Below, one piece after another: positions 30,301 through 41,000 of a stretch of DNA of 64,000 nt (its first letter is position 1; every line of letters begins with the position of its first letter). Source of the DNA: Tillandsia leiboldiana. Lineage: Eukaryota > Streptophyta > Magnoliopsida > Poales > Bromeliaceae. The position numbers and the translations under genes were made by a program. The stretch lies in NCBI GenBank assembly GCA_029204045.2, contig CM055071.1, positions 20,000,284 to 20,064,283 of the forward strand, written 5' to 3'. The notes below the pieces were generated by a model. That model was given only the letters and a program-made list of their open reading frames with translations. It searched no databases and was not told where the DNA came from.

Positions 30301-30994
30301 CGAGGCACCCCGGTTCACCTCCGTGGACCCAGACTCCATGAGCCCACCAACCAGAAGACGCCACGTGTCCCGCCGGTCCATGCACCATGCCCGACTACTC
30401 CGTAGACCAAGTCCACTGCACCGACCAATCCAGTAATGCCACGTGTCCAACCCCCCGGTCCACCGTGCGCCCCGCACTCTCCGTAGACCCCGCCCCGCGG
30501 ACCGGCCCACTCCTGAGCCGCCACGCGTCCCGCCCCCGGTGCACGCCTGCCGCGTGGACCGGGCGGCCCGCGCCTCCGTTCGCCGCGCTGCCTGCGGCTG
30601 CTCCGCCGCTGCCGCCGCCGCCGGAAACACTGTTCCGGCATGAACAGTACCCGATGCTCAAAAATAACAAGTGGGTAGTCCGTTTTGACCGTTTTCGCGC
30701 GCTGAATCCGAATTTGATGTCCATTTTGCCAAATTCCAACTCCAAAATTTGCCGAAGGCATCCGGAAAGGTAATCCTTGGTCCAAACTTCGCGCTGAGTC
30801 CATTTTTAATATCCGCTTCGCGCGAAACCACTTCTAACGATCCGACGGAGTCCACTGATCACCCACGTGATCCAGTAAGCCCGAAGTCCGCCACTTGTCT
30901 CCAATTGGTGCCCAACACCTCCAACACACAGTACAGACTCCCCAGATGTCACCAATGACTCCACCACAGCTCTGCAGAGATCCAGGTCATCACA
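27303..30994 (-). repeat. G3 5' LTR (right copy, 3692 bp)
   Basis: Intact copy. TATA (minus) at 30006-30016; inverted repeat with one-base centre at 30086-30112; CCAAT-N10-CACGTG at 30197/30212 and 30425/30440, and CCAAC-N10-CACGTG at 30347/30362. Hairpin CCCGGGT...ACCCGGG at the LTR end (about 27312-27336). No gene seen. Confidence 0.93.
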
Positions 30995-30999
30995 CTTAC

Positions 31000-31291
31000 A
31001 TATCTGAATTCTCAAATGTCATGATGATCAGATAAATTCTATCTCTGTAATAGGTTTTGTATGCTAAATATTTTTGAGGTATCTAACGATCTCTTTTTGT
31101 CAAGAATGATTTCTTTGTGCAGAGAGTACAGATGTCTAAGTCTAGAGTCTGTTTTAGGAGTTTATCTCATGTTTTTAAATTTTTGGATCTCCATTGTAAA
31201 TTTTTGTTGTATGGTGATAGCAACAAAAATATCTTTTTGAATTTTCTTTAGTGGATCTGTGTTTTGTCACGAAACCGCCAAAGGGGGAGAT
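31000..31291 (+). other. Copia-1 3' end before the LTR, with polypurine tract
   Basis: Continues from 18368 after G3. AT-rich, ends in AAAGGGGGAGA (31280-31290), the priming site for plus-strand DNA next to the 3' LTR. Confidence 0.85.
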
Positions 31292-32643
31292 TGTTACGGA
31301 ATTTGAGTTGGCGTAGTTTCGTGAAAGTCTCAAGTCTTGAAGATTGAAGGTGAAGAAAGTTGGATCATTTAACTCAATCTCAAGAAAGAAGAATTCAAAA
31401 GGATCAGGTATGTTTTACTAAAGATTTTGTGTGATCCGAATACTTCTTGTAGTGTAGAAACACTTGGAAGAATCTTTCATTACATAAAAATTAAAAACTG
31501 GACTTGGGACATGTTCAGGATCCGGATCAGGTTGTTCGATCCGGATCCCGAAGGTAGTTCGTTCATACACCAGTTCAATCCGGATCGTAGCCTCTCTTGA
31601 TCCGGATCCCGAACACTGAGTTTACCATCTTCCTTGAACGATCCGGATCAGGCTTCGCAATCCGGATCCCGAACGTTGATGTTTGGTGAACTGTATGTAC
31701 GATCCGGATCAAGCACTTCGATGCGGATCCCGAACCTTCGTTTTTCTGGAATTGCCTGACTCGTTACGACGATCCGGATCACAGCTAATCCGATCCGGAT
31801 CGCCGTCCGTAAAATCTCCAGAAATGTTAGGTTTTTGATTCTTATCTCCTTCCTAGGGTTTCTAACCTATAAATAGACCCTATGACTCTTCTTCTAGGGG
31901 GAATCCAAAAATTGGCCGAAAATAAAAATAGCCGTCATTTTCATATATACGCCTCTAGATCCACATATAGAGAAGAAAGGAAATCATTAGAGAATACTCT
32001 ATGTTTCTTCATCTATATTGATTAGTTTGATTCTAGGCTTTCATACTCACATCTTGAGTTGAATCAAACTAATGAATACTTAGATGGTATTTCCGATCTA
32101 TCTTTGATCTAAGTATTCGGCGGATCATCACCACCCAAAAACAACGATTTACCCCAAAAATCGGCGCGTGGATTCGCGTGTCCTTGTGGATTCAAGGTTC
32201 AACCGCTCTCGTGGATTCGGAGCGAGGCACGTTCGTGGATTCGAAGGGTGCTATTGGGTGAAGACCGTGGATTCGGTCGGACGTCGTGGATTCGACGTTG
32301 GACGCCGTGGATTCGGCGTTGGGCGCAGATCGTGGATTCGAGAAGCGTCGCGGAGCGAGCGGAGAAGATCCTCTAGGAGCGTATGGAAAAGGTTGAGTCG
32401 TAATTGTGTACGGTAAATCACCTTGTACGTGTTTTAATTCTAGTGGATTTCTGCCGTGTTATCGGTCCCGTGGTTTTTTACTCCGGTGATGGAGTTTTCC
32501 ACGTAAAAATCTTGCGTATTATTTTTTATTTCCGCATTGGGTTTTTATCGCAACGATTTTTGAGTGTTTATACGTTTACACCTATTCACCCCCCTCTAGG
32601 TGTTTTTTCCCCTATTTAGATCCTTATTTCATATAACCCAACA
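31292..32643 (+). repeat. Copia-1 3' LTR (1352 bp)
   Basis: Same palindrome pairs (about 31519-31802), TATA at 31867-31876 and eight copies of GTGGATTC between 32168 and 32340. Ends AACCCAACA, followed by TSD GCCGG at 32644-32648. Confidence 0.93.
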
Positions 32644-33886
32644 GCCGGCGGTAGCACCCCCTGAGAGTTCACCGGTGCCTTATTCCCCTGTTGTGGCGCC
32701 CTCGGTTGTGCAGCCTGCACCAGCAGTTCCGGCTGAGCCAGTTTCCATTAGGCCACCGTCTGGGACGAGGGGATCTTTGACTTTGGCAGAGCAGTAGGTT
32801 TTGGTGGATCTTTTGTTGAGGTTTTGCAAGTTTGATCCACCCCGCTTTTCGGGTATGAGTGCTGAGCCGTGGGCGGCTGAGTCTTGGGTTACGGCCATGG
32901 AGCGCCATTTCGAGAGCCTTTTTATTGATGAGAGGTTTCGAGTTCTGTTGGCTACTCATTTTCTGGAGAGCAACGCCGAGGCATGGTGGCGGCGTGTGCG
33001 ACCCGCAGGTCCGCCTGGGACCCAGTTTATCTCATGGGCAGAGTTTCGCGGTATGCTTCTTGGGGCCTTCTTTCCCGAGAGTGTTCGACAGAGTTTGGAG
33101 GAGCAGCTGAGGAATCTCCGCCAGGGAGATAGGCCCGTACACGTGTACATAGCCGATTTCAATCGGCTGTTAGCTTGTATGCCCCACGTGGCCAGAGATG
33201 AGACCCACCGGATCTACATGTTCGAGAGAGGGTTGCGTCGGGACATTTATCAGTTGGTCCGCTCCCGCAGATTACAGACTTTGGAGGCCTCGATGGAGCA
33301 GGCACTTTATGTGGAGAGTGGTGAGGCCGTGATGGCAGAGGTGGCTCTAGCCCCCGTAGTGACTCCTGGGGCAAAGCGCCCGGCGCTGTTTGAGGAGGGG
33401 CAGTCGAGTAGACAGGGACCCCCGAGACCTCCCCGTTTCCACTCTCAGGGACGGGGGTATCAGGGGCGGCAGAGATCTGGGGCATCTCGTCAGTCGCAGC
33501 AGCAGCAGCGTCGACCACCTCGACAGCAGCAGTCTTCGTAGCAGCAGCAGACTTCGCGGCAGCCGCGCCCCGACCGTTGTATCATTTGTGGAGGACCGCA
33601 CCCACCGACCCAGTGCCCGCAGAGTCAGGGCCGCTGCTTCCGTTGCGGGCAGACCGGTCACTTCGCGAGGGCGTGCCCCAGGGCAGGTTACCCAGCTCCT
33701 TCATCAGCTTCTGCATCCTTCGTTCCTCGTCAGTCAGCAGGACCTTCGGCGGCCTCCGGTAGGCCAGATTTTGCTTCATCGTCCTCGCGACAGCCAGAGC
33801 GACATCCCCCGGCGCCGAGCGGTCGAGTCTATGCAGCTCAGGTAGAGGATGCTACGGCAGCAGAGCATGTCGTCGCAGGTATTATT
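32644..33886 (+). pseudogene. gag: G2 gag, second part, with two in-frame TAG codons
   Basis: Continues the frame cut at 8333. The TAG at 32795-32797 precedes the core gag domain (PPRFSG at about 32842, 'EAWWRR' at about 32978), which is open to a second TAG at 33539-33541. After that the same frame continues with two zinc knuckles, a variant CX2CX3HX4C (about 33578) and a standard 'CFRCGQTGHFARAC' (about 33634), then a serine-rich linker into protease. Both stops sit in Q-rich context where CAG is expected. Gag and pol share one frame, as in Tekay elements, so full translation would need both stops to be absent or read through. Confidence 0.88.
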
Positions 33887-36800
33887 TTGATTTCTGCAGT
33901 TCGTACTCGTACTCTCTTTGATACCGGTGCATCGCATTCATTTATCAGTAGAGCATTTGCATCCCTACATGGTATCGAGGTAGTTTCTTTATCGCATGCA
34001 TTAGAGGTTCAGATACCAGATCATGTCTTGCATGTCGAGGAGTATTGTAGGGTTTGCCCTGTGCAGTTGGGATCCTGGATTTTGCCGGCAGACTTGCTTG
34101 TCTTGCGGCAGCTCCAGGATTTCGACGTCGTGCTAGGTATGGATTGGTTGTCGAGGTACTATGCTATTATAGACTGCAGAGAGAGGACGGTGACCCTCCG
34201 CGAGCCTGGACAGGAGGAGTTCGTTTTCAGAGGCTGCCAGAGCACCTTCTTTGCGATGACCGTTTCTTCGGCGAGGGCTAGGCGGATGATTAGTAGAGGC
34301 TGCACCGCTTTCTTAGCGACGATTGTGGAGGTGCCTACTGCGGCACTGGGACTCGAGGATATTCCTATTGTCCGCGAGTTCCCAGATGTGTTTCCCCCTG
34401 AGTTGACGACTATGCCGCCGGAGAGGGAGGTGGAGTTTGTGATTGATGTGGTACCGGGAACCGCACCAATCTCAAAGGCGCCTTATAGGATGGCACCTGC
34501 CGAGTTGAGGGAGTTGAAGGCCCAGCTTCAGGATCTTATGGATAGGGGCTTTGTCAGGCCTAGTGTTTCTCCGTGGGGAGCGCCAGTTTTATTTGTGAAG
34601 AAGAAGGATGGGTCGCTTCGTTTGTGTGTGGATTATCGGGAGTTGAATAAAGTGACCATCCGGAACAAGTATCCCCTACCACGGATAGATGATTTATTTG
34701 ATCAGTTGCAGGGAGCCACAGTGTTTTCGAAGATTGATCTTCAGTCAGGTTACCACCAGTTGAGGGTGAGGGCCGAGGACATCCCCAAGACGGCTTTTCG
34801 ATCCCGGTATGGGCATTATGAGTTTACGGTTATGCCGTTTGGTTTGACTAATGTCCCAGCTGCATTCATGGATTTGATGAACCGGGTATTTCAGCCGTAC
34901 TTGGACTTGTTTGTGGTTGTGTTCATTGATGACATCTTGATCTACTCCCGGAGCGATGTGGATCATGAGGAGCACTTGAGGATAGTGCTGCAGCTTCTAC
35001 GTGAGAAGAAGCTGTATGCCAAGCTTAAGAAGTGCGAGTTTTGGCTTCGGGAGGTTGCATTCTTGGGCCACTTAGTATCAGCCGCAGGAGTGGCAGTTGA
35101 CCCGACGAAGATTGATACAGTTCGGGATTGGCCGAGACTGACGACGGTGATGGAGGTCCGGAGCTTTCTGGGCTTGGCAGGCTACTACCGTCGGTTTGTA
35201 GAGGGCTTTGCGAAGCTCTCTACTACCCTGACCTGTTTGACTAGGAAGGAGATGAGGTTCATTTGGACTGAGCAGTGTCAGCGGAGTTTTGAGGAGCTGA
35301 AGAGGAGACTGATTTCAGCACCAGTTCTTACACTGCCAGTGATGGGAGATGGCTACGTGATTTACAGTGACGCCTCGCACAGCGGTTTGGGTTGTGTCTT
35401 GATGCAGCATGGGAGGGTAATTGCTTATGCTTCACGGCAATTAAAGGATTATGAGAAGAATTACCCTACTCATGATTTAGAGATTGCAGCTGTGGTATTT
35501 GCATTGAAGCTGTGGCGGCATTACCTCTACGGTGAGCATTGTGAGATCTACACGGATCATAAGAGCTTAAAGTATCTGTTTACTCAAAAGGAGCTAAACC
35601 TGAGGCAACGCCGGTGGTTGGAGTTACTAAAGGATTACGATGTGAGTATCCTTTATCATCCCGGCAAGGCCAATATGGTAGCAGATGCTTTGAGTCGGAG
35701 GTCAGTGCAGAGCTTGAGCATGTTGGTCACACAGCAGGCCCCGCTGATTGAGCAGTTGAGGCGACTCCAGATTGAGGTTGTATCCCCTGGGGTCTCTGCT
35801 AGACTGATGACTATGGTCTTGCAGCCCACTCTGTTGGACAGGATTAGGGAGACGCAGAGTGAGGACCCCCACTTGGAGAGGATTAGATCACAGATTCAGG
35901 CAGATCATATAGGGGATTTTACAGTGGATAGCTCGGGAGTACTGCGGTACAGGGACCGAGTGTGTGTGCCTTCGGATTCAGAGATCAGAGACCAGATTTT
36001 GAGAGAGGCCCATTATACACCTTATACCATTCATCCCGGTGGTACTAAGATGTATAAGGACCTCAAGGCACATTTTTGGTGGTCCGGAATGAAGCGGGAC
36101 ATTGGAAGATTTGTGGCTCACTGTTTAACTTGCCAGCAAGTGAAAGCAGAGCACCGGGTTCCTGCTGGCAAGTTACAGAGTCTTCCAATTCCCGAGTGGA
36201 AATGGGACCACATCACCATGGACTTTGTTACAGGGCTGCCGAGAGCGCAGAGTGGAGCCGACACGATTTGGGTTATTGTGGATAGACTCACCAAATCTGC
36301 ACATTTCTTGCCTGTTCAGATGACTTGGTCATTGGAGCGTCTGGCACAGTTGTATTTGGACGAGATAGTGAGGCTACACGGGGTACCTGCGTCGATTGTT
36401 TCAGATCGGGGTCCGAGGTTTGTGTCACGATTCTGGGGGAGTTTACAGTCAGCTTTGGGGACCCAGCTCAGATTCAGCACTGCTTTCCATCCACAGACAG
36501 ATGGCCAGTCTGAGCGCACTATACAGACCCTCGAGGATATGCTGAGAGCGTGCGTTATGGATTTTGGAGGGGGGTGGTGCCGACACTTATCTTTGGTTAA
36601 GTTTGCGTACAACAACAGCTATCAGGCGAGCATTCAGATGGCTCCGTTTGAGGCGTTGTATGGACGCAAGTGTCGGTCACCCTTGTATTGGAGTGACGTG
36701 GGTGAGAGGAGGACTTTGGGACCAGATCTGCTTTTGGAGGCTGAGGAGAAAGTCAGAGTTGTTCGTCGACACCTTGAGGTAGCCCAGAGCCGTCAGAGGA

Positions 36801-37267
36801 GTTATGCAGACACTCGTCGGCGAGACCTAGAGTTTCAGATTGGTGACCATGTATTCTTAAAGGTCTCGCCTTCGAAAGGGGTCCGGAGATTTGGAGTGCG
36901 TGGGAAGCTCAGTCCCCGCTTTATTGGACCCTTTGAGGTACTTGAGAGGGTAGGCCCTGTGGCGTATAGAGTTGCTCTTCCTCCACGCCTGGCCGGAGTA
37001 CATGATGTTTTCCACGTCTCAGCTCTGAGGAGATATGTGTTTGATCCGTCGCACGTGATTGGCTTTACCTCTCTGGAGATCGGCGAGGACCTGGTTTACG
37101 AGGAGCGGCCGTTGCAGATTCTTGCTCGTGAGGTGAGGGAATTGCGCAACCGGACCATTCCGTATGTGAAGATCTTATGGAGCAATCACGAAGAGCGAGA
37201 GTCTACTTGGGAGCTAGAGACAGAGATGAGATCTGCATACCCGTTTCTGTTCGAGACTACTAGTTGA
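33887..37267 (+). CDS. pol: G2 pol: PR-RT-RNase H-IN-chromodomain, open frame
   Basis: Open for 1126 codons, in the same frame as gag upstream (33887 is a TTG and not a true start). Protease DTGAS at residue 12. RT has 'DYRELNK' and FIDD at residues 346-349. RNase H follows ('YSDASHSGLG'). Integrase has an HHCC finger ('HYTPYTIHPGG...CLTCQ') and catalytic D779, D840 and E876 (DX35E). A chromodomain of the Tekay type lies at about 1076-1122 ('REVRELRNRTIPYVKILW'), which in this clade steers insertion to heterochromatin. Order RT-RH-IN defines Ty3/Gypsy. All motifs look intact, so this is the best preserved coding region here. The polyprotein is disabled upstream by two stops and by Copia-1. 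Confidence 0.93.
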   Translation: MISAVRTRTLFDTGASHSFISRAFASLHGIEVVSLSHALEVQIPDHVLHVEEYCRVCPVQLGSWILPADLLVLRQLQDFDVVLGMDWLSRYYAIIDCRERTVTLREPGQEEFVFRGCQSTFFAMTVSSARARRMISRGCTAFLATIVEVPTAALGLEDIPIVREFPDVFPPELTTMPPEREVEFVIDVVPGTAPISKAPYRMAPAELRELKAQLQDLMDRGFVRPSVSPWGAPVLFVKKKDGSLRLCVDYRELNKVTIRNKYPLPRIDDLFDQLQGATVFSKIDLQSGYHQLRVRAEDIPKTAFRSRYGHYEFTVMPFGLTNVPAAFMDLMNRVFQPYLDLFVVVFIDDILIYSRSDVDHEEHLRIVLQLLREKKLYAKLKKCEFWLREVAFLGHLVSAAGVAVDPTKIDTVRDWPRLTTVMEVRSFLGLAGYYRRFVEGFAKLSTTLTCLTRKEMRFIWTEQCQRSFEELKRRLISAPVLTLPVMGDGYVIYSDASHSGLGCVLMQHGRVIAYASRQLKDYEKNYPTHDLEIAAVVFALKLWRHYLYGEHCEIYTDHKSLKYLFTQKELNLRQRRWLELLKDYDVSILYHPGKANMVADALSRRSVQSLSMLVTQQAPLIEQLRRLQIEVVSPGVSARLMTMVLQPTLLDRIRETQSEDPHLERIRSQIQADHIGDFTVDSSGVLRYRDRVCVPSDSEIRDQILREAHYTPYTIHPGGTKMYKDLKAHFWWSGMKRDIGRFVAHCLTCQQVKAEHRVPAGKLQSLPIPEWKWDHITMDFVTGLPRAQSGADTIWVIVDRLTKSAHFLPVQMTWSLERLAQLYLDEIVRLHGVPASIVSDRGPRFVSRFWGSLQSALGTQLRFSTAFHPQTDGQSERTIQTLEDMLRACVMDFGGGWCRHLSLVKFAYNNSYQASIQMAPFEALYGRKCRSPLYWSDVGERRTLGPDLLLEAEEKVRVVRRHLEVAQSRQRSYADTRRRDLEFQIGDHVFLKVSPSKGVRRFGVRGKLSPRFIGPFEVLERVGPVAYRVALPPRLAGVHDVFHVSALRRYVFDPSHVIGFTSLEIGEDLVYEERPLQILAREVRELRNRTIPYVKILWSNHEERESTWELETEMRSAYPFLFETTS

Positions 37268-37291
37268 GGTACGCCTGTTCTACCTTACTTT

Positions 37292-37327
37292 GTTTCGAGG
37301 ACGAAACTTCCTTTTAGTGGGGGAGGA
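37292..37327 (+). other. G2 pre-PPT hairpin and polypurine tract
   Basis: GTTTCG-AGGA-CGAAAC at 37292-37307, then AGTGGGGGAGGA at 37316-37327 directly before the 3' LTR. The hairpin recurs in G3 and G4. Confidence 0.88.
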
Positions 37328-37744
37328 TGTAGTGGCCCTGATTCCCATGCAACGTTCTTCCGATGAATCCACTGTTAGAGCACCTAGTGTTGGTGTATCT
37401 GGCCCATGGTGCATCAATGGGATGCCACAGATGGACCCTGTGTGTTATTATTAGCTGTGTAGGCCTTCGGCTGAGTTTGCCAAAATTTCAGAAAAGAATT
37501 AGGCCCAACAGAGGTCGGAAATGGATTCAGCATGGAAAAACGCTTGAAAACGGCTATTTGCTTGTTTGTTTCTGAGTCCGGATACCCAAAAACGGACTCC
37601 CGGAAGTTTTTAGTGGGTTTTGGTGCATGGGAGGGGCCGTAGACCGCCGGCATGCCACGTGGCGGCCTATCATTGGCCGGTTTACGGCGCGCGGTCCACA
37701 GAGCAGCGCGGCGGGGTGCACAGACCCGGCGTAGGGACACGTGG
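37328..37744 (+). repeat. G2 3' LTR, first part
   Basis: Equals 4711-5125 of the 5' LTR with about ten differences. Includes one CACGTG-N10-ATTGG module (37656/37672). It stops where a Copia LTR begins; the last five bases CGTGG would be that insertion's TSD. Confidence 0.9.
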
Positions 37745-38061
37745 TGTTACGGAATTTGAGTTGGCGTAGTTTCGTGAAAGGTTTAAGTCTTGAAGATTGA
37801 AGGTGAAGAAAGTTGGATCATTTAACTCAATCTCAAGAAAGAAGAATTCAAAAGGATCAGGTATGTTTAACTAAAGATTATTGGTGATCCGAATACTTCT
37901 TGTAGTGTAGAAACACCTGGAATAGTTTTTAACTGCATAAAAATCAAAAACTGGTGTTCGAACATGTTCAGGATCCGGATCAGAGCCAGCGATCCGGATC
38001 CCGAAGGTTGTTGTTTCATACATTACTTCAATCCGGATCGCAGCATCTCATGATCCGGATC
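37745..38061 (+). repeat. Copia LTR fragment of the Copia-1 family
   Basis: First 317 bases of an LTR starting TGTTACGG, diverged from Copia-1 (it carries, for example, GTGTTCGAACATG and different spacing near the first palindromes). It ends at the N gap in the middle of the palindrome array. Confidence 0.88.
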
Positions 38062-38071
38062 NNNNNNNNNN
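38062..38071. other. Assembly gap (10 N)
   Basis: Ten N. The sequences on its two sides come from different elements, and about 1.2 kb of the G2 LTR is missing between here and 50462, so the gap length is nominal. Confidence 0.95.
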
Positions 38072-38096
38072 CCTAGGCTCTGATTCCACTCTAATC

Positions 38097-41000
38097 TGCA
38101 CGCCCGAGTCCGCCAATTTGTACGGTCGGGCACGCCAACAGACCCGCCAATGATAGACCTTTTCCTACCCGAAAGGGAACGGTAACATCCATAATAACAC
38201 AACAAGTGTATGCGGAAGCCCAATATCAGAGTACTAAAAATCACTACAAATTTAAAACTTTAATTCAATAACAATAGTTAATACGGAACTGAAAGCATCC
38301 AAGAGGAACATGCATTACTTTATTACACTTACATTTCTTAACTTGCAATATAAAATTATTACAATTCTTTACACAAATTCCTCACCATACAAGGTCACTC
38401 AAGCAATATAAAAATGGGATACCTCTGCTAGACCCTTAGGTCTTATGCTGCTGGGCCCTTGCCCCCTGTTCGTCTACACTCGCCGTCTGCCTCTGAACCG
38501 TCGCGACGCTGCATCCATACCTGAAACTGTGGGGGGGGGGGCACCCAAGGGGTGTGAGAACTCCTGACAGAGTTCCCAGTGGGTTCAACCACCGAGAAAA
38601 AGTGTCCTACAACACTTGGTCCAATGGAAGCAATCACAATAGAGTGGCTAGAAAACTAAATCCTCAATATCAAAATGCTGCTATACAAAAATATATCACT
38701 ACACTAACTGTGTAAACTCATCGACCCAGCACTACTCTGTCTAGTCATTACTAGGCTACTAAGCACCAACTCGGCCACTATGCCGCTATATATAAGGTCA
38801 AACTAACCGGCCACCTTGGCCACTCTATCTTTCTCTTTTCCTTTACATTCTGGTGCTTTAGTTCAAGTTAACCCTCGGAAATTCTTATCCAACGGGCCCG
38901 AGCCCGGGTAGTCTGCTACCATAAGATAAGATTTCTAAGGTTGTCGATAGCACCGCAAGTGCTACCCCGCACCAACGGGGAACTTGTCCTACGGGTCACT
39001 GCCCGGGAGAGGGACACTGCCCTTGGCTCCGACAAGGCTACTTTTTACCCCCGAAGGTACGCTCGTTTTATCTTTATATTTTCTTTCTTTTATTTTATTT
39101 TTCTTTCTCTTTTTACTTTAATTCTTAGCCTCTTTGCCTTTGAACACTTGCTTTTCTTTCTTATTCGAGCTTATAGCTCTCTTTTGCCACTGGCAAATCT
39201 CTTTCTCTTTCCTTTGAGCATCTAGCTCTTTGCTTTCACTTAAGCCTTTCGAAAGTACCTCGTCCGACGGGTCACTGCCCAGGGAGTCTTGCTCCACTTG
39301 ATGAGTCTCAAATTCGAAGGCGCCATTTACATTTTCTTTATGCTTTTTAGCCACTTTTAGCTGCTTTTTAACTTTGCCTTTTTACAACAATTTATCTCTT
39401 ATCCTGGGTCTTGCCATCAAGATAATTAGAGAGTCTCCTGGACTCTTAAACATTTCTCTTTTATTTCTTTAACTCAATTGAAGTTAAAGTTATTATCCAT
39501 TTGCCCAGACACCTATGACCCACTCTAGGGTTATATTATTAGCTCTTTGACTTTGTGATTACACAAACTTTTTCTTAGAGTTTGACTCTAAGTTGATCAC
39601 TTTGCTATCAGTTTAATTCTTTAACTTTGTGGCCACATACTCTTTTCTTTGCCGAACCTGGAGTTACATTATCTCTATTTACCAGTTGCACTTTGCATTT
39701 AGAGTTACCTTGACTCTAATCCATTTTCTGTGAATATAAACTCCACTAATTCACCTTAGGTTCTCTTACCTAAGTTTCGTATCATGTTTAACCTAGAGTT
39801 CCTTGACTCTATGTTAACTAGTCTATTCTCGACCCACTAATTACCTTAGGTTTCCTTTACCTAAGTCTTATATCATGCTCATCTAGAGTCCTTGACTCTA
39901 TGTTGATCACTCTATCCAATGTCCTTAGGTTATCTCCTAAGATAATGCCACTCATTCAATCCTAGGATATACTCCTAAGTTTGATGTCACTCATTAACCC
40001 TGAATCTAGGTTTTCTCCTAGTCTTACTACCAACATGCCCTTTCCTTATGCTTCACGTGATTCCTAGGGTTATACCCTATCACGATCTCAATCATAAAAT
40101 AGTTAATCCTTTCTTATGCATGCAATTATTTCCATGTAAATCATGAATAATATTCATCATCTATGTAGATAAATCAAGTTGCATTTTCCTCTATGTTCAT
40201 TTAAACATGTAAATAATCCACCTATTTCCCCTTTTTCCTCATTCATAATCACGATTACAAATTACACTACTATAGCATGCTCACTATAATGCTTCAAGAT
40301 CAAAAGCAGAGGAAAAAGTGGAGAGGTCACCCATTTTCGGTAGAATTCCCCACCTCGGTGTATTCTTTTGGTTCTTGAAGGAGACAATTTCAACTCCTTG
40401 GATCCGTGAGACTTCCCTACATTGTAAGGAAAGCAAAAGATAAAGCCATTGCTTTTTACATGATTCACTAAAATTCATAAGGCTGGTAAAACTAACCCCT
40501 TTTTGACAACTTAAGGGAAAAATCCCTATTTGGTCATTTTCCCCCACCAAAAGGCTAATTTTTGATTGGTTCGTAAAAATGAGAGGAGAATAATCCTCCC
40601 ATGGCATGTTGCCAAAAGAAAACTTGCTCAACTCGATTCGGGGTCAAAATGCTCTCAAAAATTTGAGAAAAGCTCAATTTTTGAGAGGAGAATAATATTT
40701 GGTCATTTTCCCCCACCAAAAGGCTAATTTTTTATCGGTTCATAAAAATGAGAGGAGAATAGTCATCCCATGGCATATTGCCAAAAAGAAACTTGCTCAA
40801 CTCGATCCGGGGTGAAAACGCTCTCAAGCATTCGAGAAAAGCTCAATTTGAGCGTTTCCCCCAATTTACCGATTTTTGCACATTGGCAAAAATCCATAAT
40901 TCGTATTCAAAAATCGGAGAGAAACTCAATTTGAGCATTTCCCCCAATTTACCGATTTCGCACATTGGCAAAATCCATAATTCGCATTCAAAAATTGGAG

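Larger units (their letters stand above)
18369..30994 (-). mobile_element. G3: non-autonomous Gypsy element (large LTRs, no intact pol)
   Basis: LTRs run, on the minus strand, TGTGATGACC...GGGGCGTGACA. TSD CTTAC at 18364-18368 and 30995-30999. Only 2.0 kb of internal sequence lies between them, without gag or usable pol, but PBS, leader fold, pre-PPT hairpin and PPT are all kept. The PPT is identical to that of G2 over 12 bases, so G2-like proteins are likely to have moved it. The two LTRs are nearly identical apart from one deletion and the S1 insertion, so it is young. Confidence 0.92.
8334..32643 (+). mobile_element. Copia-1: Sirevirus-like Ty1/Copia element with env-like ORF
   Basis: LTRs of about 1.35 kb (TGTTACGG...AACCCAACA) at both ends, TSD GCCGG at 8329-8333 and 32644-32648. 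Order: PBS, gag, PR, IN, RT, RNase H, long spacer, third ORF, repeated polypurine tracts, 3' LTR. IN before RT defines Copia; the third ORF and multiple polypurine tracts are Sirevirus hallmarks. G3 is nested in it at 18369-30994. Without G3 it would be about 11.7 kb. Confidence 0.93.
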
